This document shows, piece after piece, positions 47,463 to 57,789 of a stretch of DNA of 64,000 nt (position 1 is its first letter; each line of letters begins with the position of its first letter). Position numbers and translations under genes: made by a program. Source of the DNA: Hemibagrus wyckioides (taxonomy: Eukaryota > Chordata > Actinopteri > Siluriformes > Bagridae); the NCBI RefSeq assembly GCF_019097595.1, contig NC_080729.1, forward strand, positions 1,930,417-1,994,416, written 5' to 3'. The notes under the pieces are model-generated. The model made no database searches, was not told where the DNA came from, and was given only the letters and a program-made list of their open reading frames with translations.

Positions 47463-49016
47463 TTTTCTGAGAAATCGTCACCGTAAACCAACTGACATTT
47501 TGTGGCTTGTTAGCATGACCATAGCGATATCTCCATGATGGTTAAAATGTCACGCAATTGAAAATGAGAAATCCATGATTGTACAAAAGTACAAAGGTGA
47601 TCATTAGAGGAACCTTAACAACATCTGGCATGAAGAAATGAAGGAAAAAATATTCACACACTCCCCAAGAGATAAGAAGATGAGCAGAAGGACAGAGCTG
47701 GTCGATGTGATGAGGGAATATCGATGATGTGATAAATTCAGAGTTTTATTCAGTAGTAATTACACACTCACTCGAAGTGGTTCCATGATGTGAGGTTTTA
47801 TTTATTTATTTATTTATTTTTTCTATCGCTGAACCTCCTCCCGGGATCACTCGGCGAGATTTCCGTCGTCTCGTCTTGCCCCACCCCTAGGAGGTAAGTG
47901 CGGTTGCGGTAAAAACACCGATCTGGAGTGCTGATGAATTGTCTGAGGAGGTTTATAGAGAGGACTGGATGTGCGTAGTTACAGATGAGAGAGCGATAGC
48001 GCTGAGAGGAACGACGTTGTTTGAGAGAAAGGAAGGAGATAGATGAGATTTCGCTCAGGCTCTGTGGGAGTCAATTGCGAAAGCGGAAAAGCTGCCAGCC
48101 GTTGAGGAAAAGTCTAAATCCAGGGCCATGAGTGAGACGTGTTCAGAACAGACGAGCATAGTCGGGTCACCCGGGGCTCGGACGCTGATGTCTGGACGGG
48201 ATTCGGTGCTGCGTAGATGAGCCTGAATTAAAGAGAGTGTGTGAAATATGGGCTGAACATTTAGTGTGTGTGTGTGTGTGTGAGTGAGGACTCTAATGTT
48301 CTGAATTATGGATGGATTGCAGTCGAGAGAGTGTTTTGGCTGAAGGGGGATGAGAAAACAGCACGGTAATAATCAGGGTAGGAGGTTACGAGGGTGGGGA
48401 CGAGACTCGCTGAGTAAGAGGCAGAGATTTGCTGAACTGACTCGGACCTGAGTCACGAGTCGGGAATATATAAAATAAATAATAATAATGACTAGACAAG
48501 TACATTTTTTAAAGAAAATGTGAGTGGTGCTTGCCGTTGCAAAACTCGTCCCTGGTCAGATAGGGCGCCCAAAGTGTCGGGTGTGAGTGGACAGATAGTG
48601 TGCCAATACTATTAGAGGCATGTATACAGAGAGGGTGCCAATACTTTTGGAGGCGAGTGGATACGTGCAAGTTATGTGACTTATGTATGTGCTGAGTGTT
48701 TCGATATGTCACATGTCCATGGCGCAAAAATTTTGTGATTCCTCTTAATTTCAGCGTTTTCATGCACATGACATCACATGATGTCATCAGAATACTCATC
48801 AAGCAGTTTTCCTCAATGCACTGAATGTTTTGATATGTCATATAGGTAATTTCGTGATTTCAGTTAATTGAGGGTTAACATTGGGAATTTTTGGGGCATT
48901 CGATTGCCCGTATTGGGAAAACAATCAGTAATTCCGATTGCTTATAGAAAATTCATAGCACAATCCCGAATACGAGTTACGGGACAAAATTTGTATGGAA
49001 TCAGAATAATAATAAG
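47463..49016. other. unannotated stretch
   Basis: Includes (TTTA)n near 47798-47820 and a GT run near 48270. GCCAATACTTTTGGAGGCG near 48640 resembles a Tc1-type end but has no partner. No gene is recognisable. Confidence 0.35.
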
Positions 49017-49335
49017 TGTGAGAACCGCCAGAGGGAAACAATCTGTAGCAAGTAGTGTAGCAATTCTGCCACCCAACCGGCAGAGGGAAACATCATCGGA
49101 ATACTAACAATTCTGGCTCATGCCTTAGCTACAAGGCTCTTTCCTCTTCCTGTTCTGCCTTTGTGTATGACCAGGTTTTGTTCTTCGTTTTTGCCCTTCG
49201 TCTTTGTCTTTGGATTTGTTTGCATCACAGACTGATTATTTCCGACTCTGTTTTGCCTAGCATTTTGGATTGTTTGCCTTCGGAGTATTCTCATTAAACT
49301 TCTACACATGGAATCTACCGACTCTTTGTTATAGA
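49017..49335 (+). mobile_element. possible solo LTR, Gypsy-like
   Basis: Begins TGTGAGAACCGCCAGAGGGA and contains a second GGCAGAGGGAAACATC block. CTTCCTGTTCTGCCTTTGTG, TATGACCAGG, TTTGTTTGCATCACAGACTG and CATTAAACTTCTACACATGG follow. The layout (T-rich 3' half, then an ATTAAA signal just before the end) resembles fish Gypsy LTRs as I remember them. There is no internal domain, partner LTR or clear target duplication. Confidence 0.4.
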
Positions 49336-51129
49336 TTGTAATAGTGTGCTTTGCATAGCAAACACTGCTAATAATAATAATAGCTCAAGGTCGCATCAGA
49401 ATGTAGATCAGTACTCCAATGTAGATAGTCTGTACTACATTCACAGTGAGCAGGTGGACACGGGAAATCAAATAAAGAAATTTGACTTGGAGCTTCAACA
49501 CATGACCAGTGTCCAGTGAACACACACACACACACACACACATTGCTCGTAGCATTATATCTGATTTCTCTTTTAACAATAAACCTTCATGATTGTGTTG
49601 CTAAGCTACTTTACAGAAAGAACAACACCTCTTTAGATCCCTCGTGAACATCCGGAGATGCTCTTCATTACACTGGAACTCACTCGGATATGGAAACGAT
49701 GCTAAACGGCATCTTACTGATTTATTACCTCGCCTTCAGATTAGCAAGCCACAAAACGACGATCCACTGAATGTTTTCAACAAACTGCTGTTTCAGCTAC
49801 AAGCGAGAAGCAATGTTTAAAACAAGATTTTGTCAAATCCAAAACTCCTAGGTCCTAAAACTTCTTATGTTCAGATGTTTCTTCAGTTCCACCCTCACAA
49901 CTTTAGCTTACGGCTTAATGGATAGCAACAGAAGGAAAAACACACACACACATCAATGTTGTTCGTCTCTCATGAGCCCTGTTCTGTGATTAAACGCACA
50001 CAGATACTTAAGGAAGGAGCAGAGATCACAGGTGCCCCTGGTGAGTACATGTAGCTGGTACTGTTAGCTCGCTTTGCTAATCAAATCGAAAAACAATGCT
50101 AGCATGCAGCATGTAGCGGATAAATGATACAGCGGAAACTACAAGTGACTTGTTGCTTGCTAGTTCATGTTGTTTGGCACCACTACAATTACACACACTT
50201 ACACACACACACATTCTGCTCTGCTTTATTAGCACTGCTTTTGCAGAGGAAGTACCACAAAATCAGCAGCTTTTTGAAAATGGCTAATCCACTAACAGTA
50301 TCAGATGGTTGTGCCGGGCAGGTGGTCAGCTGTAGCTAATTTTTTATACGAAGCACGCTGCCAGGACTCCGTCGGCCTACGCTGCCGTGTCCAACAAGTT
50401 CAGCCAACATGCCGAGTCTGCAGCGAAACCGGCTGCCCAGCGCAGAACGCAGCCTCAAGCCTTCCCCATGACATTTACGCTCATCAATATTCAAAGCGCA
50501 GCTTCTTTCCCAGATTTGCATCCGAATATTCTGTTTCAGCGTATATTGACGTTCCATCTTGGCGTGTAAACGGTTTTCTAGGTGAAATGCGAGGAGAAGA
50601 AACAAAAAACGTGAGCCAGAGACGACCTCGCGGTTCAAAGGCGAGCATGTGCGTACTGAGTCGCGAGTTGAGTCGAAGCGAAGTCATCTCCACCAGGACG
50701 GAACGGGAGAATCGAATTCTTCTAAATTCATAAAATAAGCTTTCTCTTTTTTTCTTTTTTACCCTGCTGACATTTAGAAAATTGTTATTCTGAGCTCCTG
50801 CGGCTAAATTAACCCCAGGAGGATAGACTGGACCGCCAGGAGTACAAATCTAGCCCAAACTAAACTAAACATGGAATTAAATCAAATTAGGCATGCTGAT
50901 GGAGATCAGATAAGCACAGCCATGACTTCTTGTTGTGGTTTGGTGGAAGGTGGTGAGGAATAACGGTGATAGGGTGTCGCTTTTAGCCATGCTGCCGTGT
51001 CACGGGCCTTAATGAGGTGCACCGGCTCCGAGTGCCGGGGTTCACCGTGTCCCTTGGGGGGGAACGTCGCTGCTCGCTTGCTTCGGAAAAACTTTTAATG
51101 AAGCTTCAGAAGTGTTTCTGTGAACTTAC

Positions 51130-51171
<42 letters not shown>

Positions 51172-51419
51172 TGATGAAAGACACAGTGAAATTCAGCACT
51201 GAAATGTTTTAAATGTAGTAATACACACGTTTCTGTCCTGACTTTATAATCCCTCATTTTTCATTTACATCACAGCACAGGGCATTGCTGCGCTCCCATT
51301 GGCTGGCAAGCTCGCAGGTTTATACTCGCGTGTTCAGTGTCACACGTTATAACGTAGTAACAGCGCATTCACGGGAATGTAAACAGATGTCGATTTTGAA
51401 TTGTTGATATGATTTTATT
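49336..51419. other. unannotated stretch
   Basis: Holds (CA)n at 49520-49542 and (GA)n at 51130-51169. Positions 50340-50720 are non-repetitive; a 142-residue open frame there has no recognisable domain. An exact octamer ATTTGCAT lies at 50514-50521. Confidence 0.35.
50514..50521 (-). promoter_or_regulatory. octamer (POU) site in unique-looking DNA
   Basis: ATTTGCAT is the reverse complement of the ATGCAAAT octamer recognised by POU factors. An 8-bp match is expected by chance about once per 65 kb per strand. Its only support is the non-repetitive surroundings. Confidence 0.2.
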
Positions 51420-51610
51420 GGACTTTTTTATGGAAGGAATTTCCAGTATCAGAGGAGATGTTAAAGCTGTTAAAGATGTTAAAGGAATGTGGTTGTAGCT
51501 GCGATAACTTTAGCGATGACTCGTTTCTATGAGGTTAAATGTAACAATAAACGGATAAAAAGCATCATTATTTTTAATGATTGTTGTATAAGAGGAATAA
51601 AATCAGAAAA
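51420..51610 (+). repeat. copy of the dispersed repeat family
   Basis: TATGGAAGGAATTTCCAGTA then GTTAAATGTAACAATAAACG, GGATAAAAAGCATCATT and TTGTATAAGAGGAATAAAAT parallel the order seen at 13812 and 24428-24620. Confidence 0.5.
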
Positions 51611-51673
51611 TCAGGAACTCCATCAATTTACCCAGTTGTTGTTGTTGTTATTTATTATTTTGTAAAATACCTG

Positions 51674-52415
51674 CAGGGTTGCCAGATTGGACTGAAAATT
51701 TCCATTCCAACTACAGCTTAAACTTTGCCCATTTAAAAAAATATCAGCCCAAAAATGCATACTGTGATAATTAATACAATATCAAACAGAAAAACCCAGA
51801 ACAAATGGTTTAGTGCAAAGGGCACTATTTAGACACACACTCACACACACTATGTTAGCTACCTGTATATGTTTTATTTAATTATCAAACATGACATCAG
51901 AATTTTAGAGCAGAATAACAGCGTATAAACACGCTTGCCTTTTTATAGGGATTTAAGGCAGAGAATCTTGCCAGAACTGATGAGAATGTCTCTTGAAATA
52001 TTATAGAACAGATCGTTCTCCCATTCTTTTCACTAGGACTTTCTAGATTTCCCTCACTTTGGCATGATGATAATAAAACACTTACAGCTTTGCTAATAAC
52101 TTTGTCATATCTGCTTATTGAGTACAATGATTCCAATAACGCGCTAATCAGGACTAAAGTCTGATTGGACAGGACTCTCCTCAACCTTACTGGCTAAAAA
52201 CTGACCCATATTATTAGAACGTCAACATTACATAATATACTTTATTGTAAAGTTTGTTTGAATGGAAAATATGTTTATAGTCAAAAATAAAAACCCTCCA
52301 TTTGTATCAAAAACCATCCCCAATTTGATTAACCTGCAACAATGTACTTTTTCTCCATTAGACAAGACCAAAAGGAGCCCAATTGGGCAGGAACCCTCCC
52401 AATCTGGCAACACTG
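51674..52415. mobile_element. candidate non-autonomous element with GTTGCCAGATTGG ends
   Basis: The left end has GGGTTGCCAGATTGG and the right end, reverse-complemented, has AGTGTTGCCAGATTGG followed by AGGGTTCCTGCCCAATTGGG. These ends face inward about 740 bp apart. I recall such ends from fish hAT-like elements, but no target duplication is visible and there is no transposase. A solitary related end lies at 27313. Confidence 0.45.
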
Positions 52416-52855
52416 TGTCAATTATTTGAAACGTAAAGGCTTCTTGAACTCCTGGCTAATTCTCTAGATCTGATATTTGATATTTTGTGAAATGTGACCC
52501 GAACTGAAACACAAATCTGCCTTCAGAAATTCTAACAAGCTTTCGAATGAACAGCTACACATCACATTCATTCCTTTAATTAGTGGTGTATAAATAAATA
52601 TCACCAATATTTTTTCTTTTTCTGTATAATCCTCAGTCGGTTATGAGAAAACTCATGAATACATTCATTGAGTGTTTTTATTTTTTCTTTCAGCCATGCT
52701 CTGTAAATAGTGTCGTTTTCCCAAGCCAATTCATGCTGCCTTTTTTCTTGCATAATTAGTTGTGTGCTTTTTTTTTTTAACTATTTGTTTATTTTTTTTT
52801 TTTCCAGCTTCTGGACTCTCTCATACACACACTCTCCTGAGGTTCTTTGATATGA

Positions 52856-52915
<60 letters not shown>

Positions 52916-53450
52916 CATATACATGATAAAAAAAAGAAGTGTGTACATTATAAAATGATATCACAGAGCAGAATGTTGTAGGATATTAAATTATATAGTT
53001 TTTAAATATATTTAATAAAAAGTCAGGAAATATACTAATTATTAGTATGCTCAATTTCCAAAAAAAAAAAACATTTCCTTTTTTTAAAGGCAAATGTTTA
53101 TTTTTGTAATTTTTAGGTTTTATTTCTTTTTTTTCTTCTTCAGGGTTTATTTTGTATTTACAGATATGAATAAATAGAAGGAATTATATTTTTTAAGGTT
53201 AAGGTTATTTATTTTTTTCTTCAAGGTTTATTTTTTTTCTATTTACAGTTATTTGAAACTAGCAAGAAAACATTTGAACAATTTTTCTTTTGAGTAAATG
53301 CAGAGGTTTATTCTTAAAAAGTATGAAATGGAAGATTTTTTATTCAATTATCTAATTAAGTAATTAATTCAGAATTTATGCATTTCTTTCTTTTTTTTAT
53401 TAATTATACATAGATTCCTATAAAATATTCAATAATTCAATTAAGGTGAA

Positions 53451-53454
<4 letters not shown>
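52416..53454. other. AT-rich stretch with microsatellites
   Basis: Contains (ATT)n at 52857-52913 and several poly-T runs. The sequence from 53090 to 53450 is very AT-rich and ends in a TA tract. No gene. Confidence 0.6.
52857..52913. repeat. (ATT)n microsatellite
   Basis: About 19 near-perfect ATT trinucleotides. Confidence 0.95.

Positions 53455-53487
<33 letters not shown>
53455..53487. repeat. (TA)n microsatellite at a Tc1 border
   Basis: About 16 TA dinucleotides run directly into the Tc1 left terminal repeat. Such tracts are natural targets for TA-specific insertion. Confidence 0.9.
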
Positions 53488-53490
<3 letters not shown>

Positions 53491-54737
53491 TATATTGCCA
53501 AAAGTATTCGCTCACCCATCCAAATAATCAGAATCAGGTGTTCCAATCACTTCCATGGCCACAGGTGTATAAAATCAAGCACCTAGGCATGCAGACTGTT
53601 TTTACAAACATTTGTGAAAGAATGGGTCGCTCTCAGGAGCTCAGTGAATTCCAGCGTGGAACTGTGATAGGATGCCACCTGTGCAACAAATCCAGTCGTG
53701 AAATTTCCTCGCTCCTAAATATTCCACAGTCAACTGTCAGCTGTATTATAAGAACGTGGAAGTGTTTGGGAACGACAGCAACTCAGCCACGAAGTGGTAG
53801 GCCACGTAAACTGACGGAGCGGGGTCAGCGGATGCTGAGGCGCATAGTGCGAAGAGGTCGCCAACTTTCTGCAGAGTCAATCGCTACAGACCTCCAAACT
53901 TCATGTGGCCTTCAGATTAGCTCAAGAACAGTGCGCAGAGAGCTTCATGGAATGGGTTTCCATGGCCGAGCAGCTGCATCCAAGCCATACATCACCAAGT
54001 GCAATGCAAAGTGTCGGATGCAGTGGTGTAAAGCACGCCGCCACTGGACTCTAGAGCAGTGGAGACGCGTTCTCTGGAGTGACGAATCGCGCTTCTCCAT
54101 CTGGCAATCTGATGGACGAGTCTGGGTTTGGCGGTTGCCAGGAGAACGGTACTTGTCTGACTGCATTGTGCCAAGTGTAAAGTTTGGTGGAGGGGGGATT
54201 ATGGTGTGGGGTTGTTTTTCAGGAGCTGGGCTTGGCCCCTTAGTTCCAGTGAAAGGAACTCTGAATGCTTCAGCATACCAAGACATTTTGGACAATTCCA
54301 TGCTCCCAACTTTGTGGGAACAGTTTGGAGCTGGCCCCTTCCTCTTCCAACATGACTGTGCACCAGTGTACAAAGCAAGGTCCATAAAGACATGGATGAC
54401 AGAGTCTGGTGTGGAGGAACTTGACTGGCCTGCACAGAGTCCTGACCTCAACCCAATAGAACACCTTTGGGATGAATTAGAGCGGAGACTGAGAGCCAGA
54501 CCTTCTCGTCCAACATCAGTGTGTGACCTCACAAATGCGCTTCTGGAAGAATGGTCAAAAATTCCAATAAACACACTCCTAAACCTTGTGGACAGCCTTC
54601 CCAGAAGAGTTGAAGCTGTTATAGCTGCAAAGGGTGGACCGACGTCATATTGAACCCTATGGATTAGGAATGGGATGTCACTTAAGTTCATATGCGAGTC
54701 AAGGCAGGTGAGCGAATACTTTTGGCAATATAGTGTA
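53486..54737 (+). mobile_element. apparently complete first-family Tc1 element
   Basis: About 1.25 kb between TA dinucleotides. The left end starts CACTATATTGCCAAAAGTAT and the right end is its inverted copy; the two match over 29 bp without mismatch. One uninterrupted transposase gene fills the interior. A 5' leader of about 105 bp and a 3' trailer of about 55 bp lie between gene and repeats. It is the best preserved of five related copies in the window and the only one with both ends and an intact gene. Confidence 0.93.
53622..54653 (+). CDS. Tc1 transposase, intact (343 aa)
   Basis: A cut-and-paste DNA transposase that acts in the nucleus, binding the terminal repeats and inserting at TA. 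The start is [10 protein letters not shown] at 53622. An upstream in-frame Met at 53538 would add 28 residues unlike the family, and 343 aa is the usual Tc1 size. A paired-like helix-turn-helix region lies at about residues 5-48 ([17 protein letters not shown]). The GRPRKL linker is at 59-64 and a second basic helix-turn-helix region follows to about 110. A glycine-rich loop ([13 protein letters not shown]) lies at about 189-201. The catalytic residues are D154 (WSDESRF), D245 (FQHDCAP) and E280 (NPIEHLW), with 34 residues between the last two (DD34E). Compared with the sibling copies it has Cys131 and Tyr250 where they have Arg and Thr, and these could impair activity. Expression is unknown. 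Confidence 0.93.
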   Translation: MGRSQELSEFQRGTVIGCHLCNKSSREISSLLNIPQSTVSCIIRTWKCLGTTATQPRSGRPRKLTERGQRMLRRIVRRGRQLSAESIATDLQTSCGLQISSRTVRRELHGMGFHGRAAASKPYITKCNAKCRMQWCKARRHWTLEQWRRVLWSDESRFSIWQSDGRVWVWRLPGERYLSDCIVPSVKFGGGGIMVWGCFSGAGLGPLVPVKGTLNASAYQDILDNSMLPTLWEQFGAGPFLFQHDCAPVYKARSIKTWMTESGVEELDWPAQSPDLNPIEHLWDELERRLRARPSRPTSVCDLTNALLEEWSKIPINTLLNLVDSLPRRVEAVIAAKGGPTSY

Positions 54738-54760
54738 TATATATATATATATATATATAT
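54738..54760. repeat. (TA)n tract between inverted Tc1 copies
   Basis: About 11 TA dinucleotides separate the right end of the complete Tc1 from the inverted fragment. The fragment joins at an ATAT that is also present in the element, a possible microhomology junction. Confidence 0.9.
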
Positions 54761-55265
54761 GAACTTAAGTGACATCCCATTCCTAATCCATAGGGTTCAA
54801 TATGACGTCGGTCCACCCTTTGCAGCTATAACAGCTTCAACTCTTCTGGGAAGGCTGTCCACAAGGTTTAGGAGTGTGCTTATGGGAATTTTTGACCATT
54901 CTTCCAGAAGCGCATTTGTGAGATCACACACTGATGTTGGACGAGAAGGCCTGGCTCTCAGTCTCCGCTCTAATTCATCCCAAAGGTGTTCTATCGGGTT
55001 GAGGTCAGGACTCTGTGCAGGCCAGTCAAGTTCATCCAAACCAGACTCTGTCATCCATGTCTTTATGGACCTTGGAAGGTCCTATGGAAGAAGTAGGGGC
55101 CAGCTCCAAACTGTTCCCACAAAGTTGGGAGCATGGAATTGTCCAGAATGTCTTGGTATGCTGAAGCATTCAGAGAATTCAGAGAAAGAGTTCCTTTCAC
55201 TGGAACTAAGGGGCCAAGCGAGGAAATTTCACGACTGGATTTGTTGCACAGGTGGCATCCTATCA
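54759..55265 (-). mobile_element. inverted first-family Tc1 fragment
   Basis: A minus-strand piece beginning at ATATGAACTTAAGTGACATC, so it lacks the terminal 43 bp or so of the 3' end. It carries the C-terminal third of the transposase, then a scrambled middle with a short tandem duplication (GAATTCAGAGA near 55175-55187). A jump to the extreme 5' coding region (GCGAGGAAATTTCACGACTG) follows. It ends exactly where the plus-strand copy starts, forming a head-to-head junction. Confidence 0.88.
54797..55240 (-). pseudogene. rearranged Tc1 transposase fragment
   Basis: On the minus strand, positions 55054 to 54797 encode an open C-terminal piece ([20 protein letters not shown] through [13 protein letters not shown]) that carries the catalytic Glu. 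The second catalytic Asp segment is deleted upstream. A further open piece encodes [11 protein letters not shown] and [17 protein letters not shown], preceded directly by NKSSREISS from the N-terminus. About 170 residues between those parts are missing. It is inactive. Confidence 0.85.
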
Positions 55266-55276
55266 TCCTGTTGCAC

Positions 55277-56261
55277 AGGATGCCACCTCTGCAACAAATC
55301 CAGTTGTGAAATTTCCTCGCTCCTAAATATTCCACAGTCAACTGTCAGCTGTATTATAAGAACGTGGAAGTGTTTGGGAACGACAGCAACTCAGCCACGA
55401 AGTGGTAGGCCACGTAAACTGACGGAGCGGGGTCAGCGGATGCTGAGGCGCATAGTGCGAAGAGGTCGCCAACTTTCTGCAGAGTCAATCGCTACAGACC
55501 TCCAAACTTCATGTGGCCTTCAGATTAGCTCAAGAACAGTGCGCAGAGAGCTTCATGGAATGGGTTTCCATGGCTGAGCAGCTGCATCCAAGCCATACAT
55601 CACCAAGTGCAATGCAAAGCGTCGGATGCAGTGGTGTAAAGCACGCCGACACTGGACTCTAGAGCAGTGGAGACGCGTTCTCTGGAGTGACGAATCGCGC
55701 TTCTCCATCTGGCAATCTGATGGACGAGTCTGGGTTTGGCGGTTGCCAGGAGAACGGTACTTGTCTGACTGCATTGTGCCAAGTGTAAAGTTTGGTGGGG
55801 GGGGGATTATGGTGTGGGGTTATTTTTCAGGAGCTGGGCTTGGCCCCTTAGTTCCAGTGAAAGGAACTCTGAATGCTTCAGCATACCAAGACATTTTGGA
55901 CAATTCCATGCTCCCAACTTTGTGGGAACAGTTTGGAGCTGGCCCCTTCCTCTTCCAACATGACTGTGCACCAGTGACCAAAGCAAGGTCCATAAAGACA
56001 TGGATGACAGAGTCTGGTGTGGAGGAACTTGACTGGCCTGCACAGAGTCCTGACCTCAACCCGATAGAACACCTTTGGGATGAATTAGAGCGGAGACTGA
56101 GAGCCAGGCCTTCTCGTCCAACATCAGTGTGTGACCTCACAAATGCGCTTCTGGAAGAATGGTCAAAAATTCCCATAAACACACTCCTAAACCTTGTGGA
56201 CAGCCTTCCCAGAAGAGTTGAAGCTGTTATAGCTGCAAAGGGTGGACCGACGTCATATTGA
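55277..56261 (+). pseudogene. Tc1 transposase broken by one nonsense codon
   Basis: The frame runs from [16 protein letters not shown] to a TGA at 55575-55577 inside GFHG-stop-AAASKP. The sibling copies have CGA (Arg) there, so this is a C-to-T change at a CpG. The frame is then open to 56261 with D (LWSDESRF), D ([10 protein letters not shown]) and E (NPIEHLWDE) intact. The glycine-rich box reads MVWGYFSG (Cys to Tyr). The start codon and first residues are lost at the fold-back junction. It is recently dead. Confidence 0.9.
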
Positions 56262-56340
56262 ACCCTATGGATTAGGAATGGGATGTCACTTAAGTTCATA
56301 TGCGAGTCAAGGCAGGTGAGCGAATACTTTTGGCAATATA

Positions 56341-56345
<5 letters not shown>
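55277..56345 (+). mobile_element. near-complete first-family Tc1 lacking its 5' end
   Basis: Starts inside the coding region (AGGATGCCACCTCTGCAAC) and runs to a full right terminal repeat ending GGCAATATAGTGTA at a TA tract. The left terminal repeat and the first 16 or so codons are replaced by the inverted fragment. Between the two, TCCTGTTGCAC at 55266-55276 is itself an inverted copy of adjacent element sequence, so the junction is a small palindrome. Confidence 0.88.
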
Positions 56346-56387
<42 letters not shown>

Positions 56388-56396
56388 TAGAGAGAG
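56344..56396. repeat. (TA)n then (GA)n microsatellite
   Basis: About 14 TA dinucleotides follow the Tc1 right end directly and pass into about 12 GA dinucleotides. Confidence 0.9.
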
Positions 56397-56504
56397 TGTG
56401 TTTATAGTGTGTATATTGTAAACAATTTTTATTTAATTAATTAATTATTTATTATAATTTTTTAATTAACTTTGAAATAAAGAGATAAAGTGAACAAAGT
56501 AAAT

Positions 56505-56605
56505 AAAGAGAGGCTGGTGAGGGGACGAGTGTTTATAGCTGCTATAAGGTAAGTGAGAACTTGCTTCCTGGACTACAACAGATCTAAACAGATAAAAAGG
56601 TTTTT
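56505..56605 (+). repeat. fragment of the dispersed repeat family
   Basis: GTGTTTATAGCTGCTATAAG, GTGAGAACTTGCTTC and AACAGATAAAAAGG match blocks at 11738-11775 and 24510-24560. Confidence 0.45.
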
Positions 56606-57058
56606 TTTTTTAATGTTTTTATATTTGATTATATTTGATTTTTTTATTTATATTTGCTTGAATGAAGTCTTCAGTAATTATTATGCTAACAGAGCTGTAT
56701 AAAAGACTCTAACATCAGCACAGTGACGTTCCTCATGTTCCCTCAGGGTTCTCTGGTTTCCTCCTGCTGTTCATAAACATGTCCAAATTCCAGAAAGTTC
56801 GCTCATTAGCATACAGGTATATTTAGCATGAGAAATAGTGTATATTATAAAAACTGTCATTAGAAAGTAAAGCATAAAGAACAGAAATTTATTATTTATT
56901 TATTAAACAGACGACTCTTAACAAACGAACGCTTCAGGTTTTATTTCACAGGAGGTCCATATTTTCCGGCCGAATGTCAGAGTATTTGCTGAATTTTAGT
57001 GTTACTGTGGTTTTTCACTTTTGACAGTTTGTTTCCAGCTTACAGCATGTGTGACATG

Positions 57059-57105
<47 letters not shown>

Positions 57106-57789
57106 TTTCTACCTGTGAATTTAGCTGCCATGGGAGACGTATATTTGCCTGGCAGCATTTCAGGTTATAGCACAAGCTAGGAATCAAACCGACTGTGAGA
57201 TTTTTTTTTCTCAAGCTTGTCTCTTCATTGTTGATGCGTGTGTGTGTACATGTGTGTGTGTAAGCCTTTAAGAACACACTCTAGCTTACACACACACACA
57301 TACACACCCAGGATTAGGTGAAAGCATCAGAGCATGGACGAATGTGATTTGTGATGTGAGACTGTAAGAGGTGGTGTGACCATGATGTGATGTTCACACT
57401 TTTGCAGCTCAGCAGGAGGAACAAATGCATCTGTATTCACAACAACAGCTTTTGTAACAAGCTGGGCGTGTGTTATAATAAACACACTCGTACACACACA
57501 CACAGTCTCAGAGAACATCATGGCATGTGAAGGTGATGTGTAATGGGTTAGATCTTTGTTTCTGATGTTTATTCAATTTTCCCTGAAGTGTCGCTGAAGG
57601 TAATATCACCTACATTTCACACCAGGTGGTAGAGCTTTATCAACACAAATCATGGTCCTTTCTGTGTTCAAAATGTATCTGATTATTTTTGTCACATCAC
57701 TCTGAAGATGATGTTTGATAAATTTGGTGTTGATTTGACAGAATAAACTGTTTTTGACAAAATCCAAGATGGTAGAAAATGTTCTTTTG
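56606..57789. other. unannotated stretch with GT run
   Basis: (GT)n at 57063-57103 is the main feature. Positions 57560-57790 look non-repetitive. No gene is recognisable. Confidence 0.45.

Noticed and set aside
48590..48665. Possible Tc1 terminal repeat (GCCAATACTTTTGGAGG)
   Set aside because: There is no opposing end, transposase remnant or TA-bordered element around it.
54675..55577. 300-residue frame mixing TA-repeat, antisense Tc1 and sense Tc1 sequence
   Set aside because: Only the last third or so is true transposase sequence. The rest is accidental read-through across the fold-back junction.
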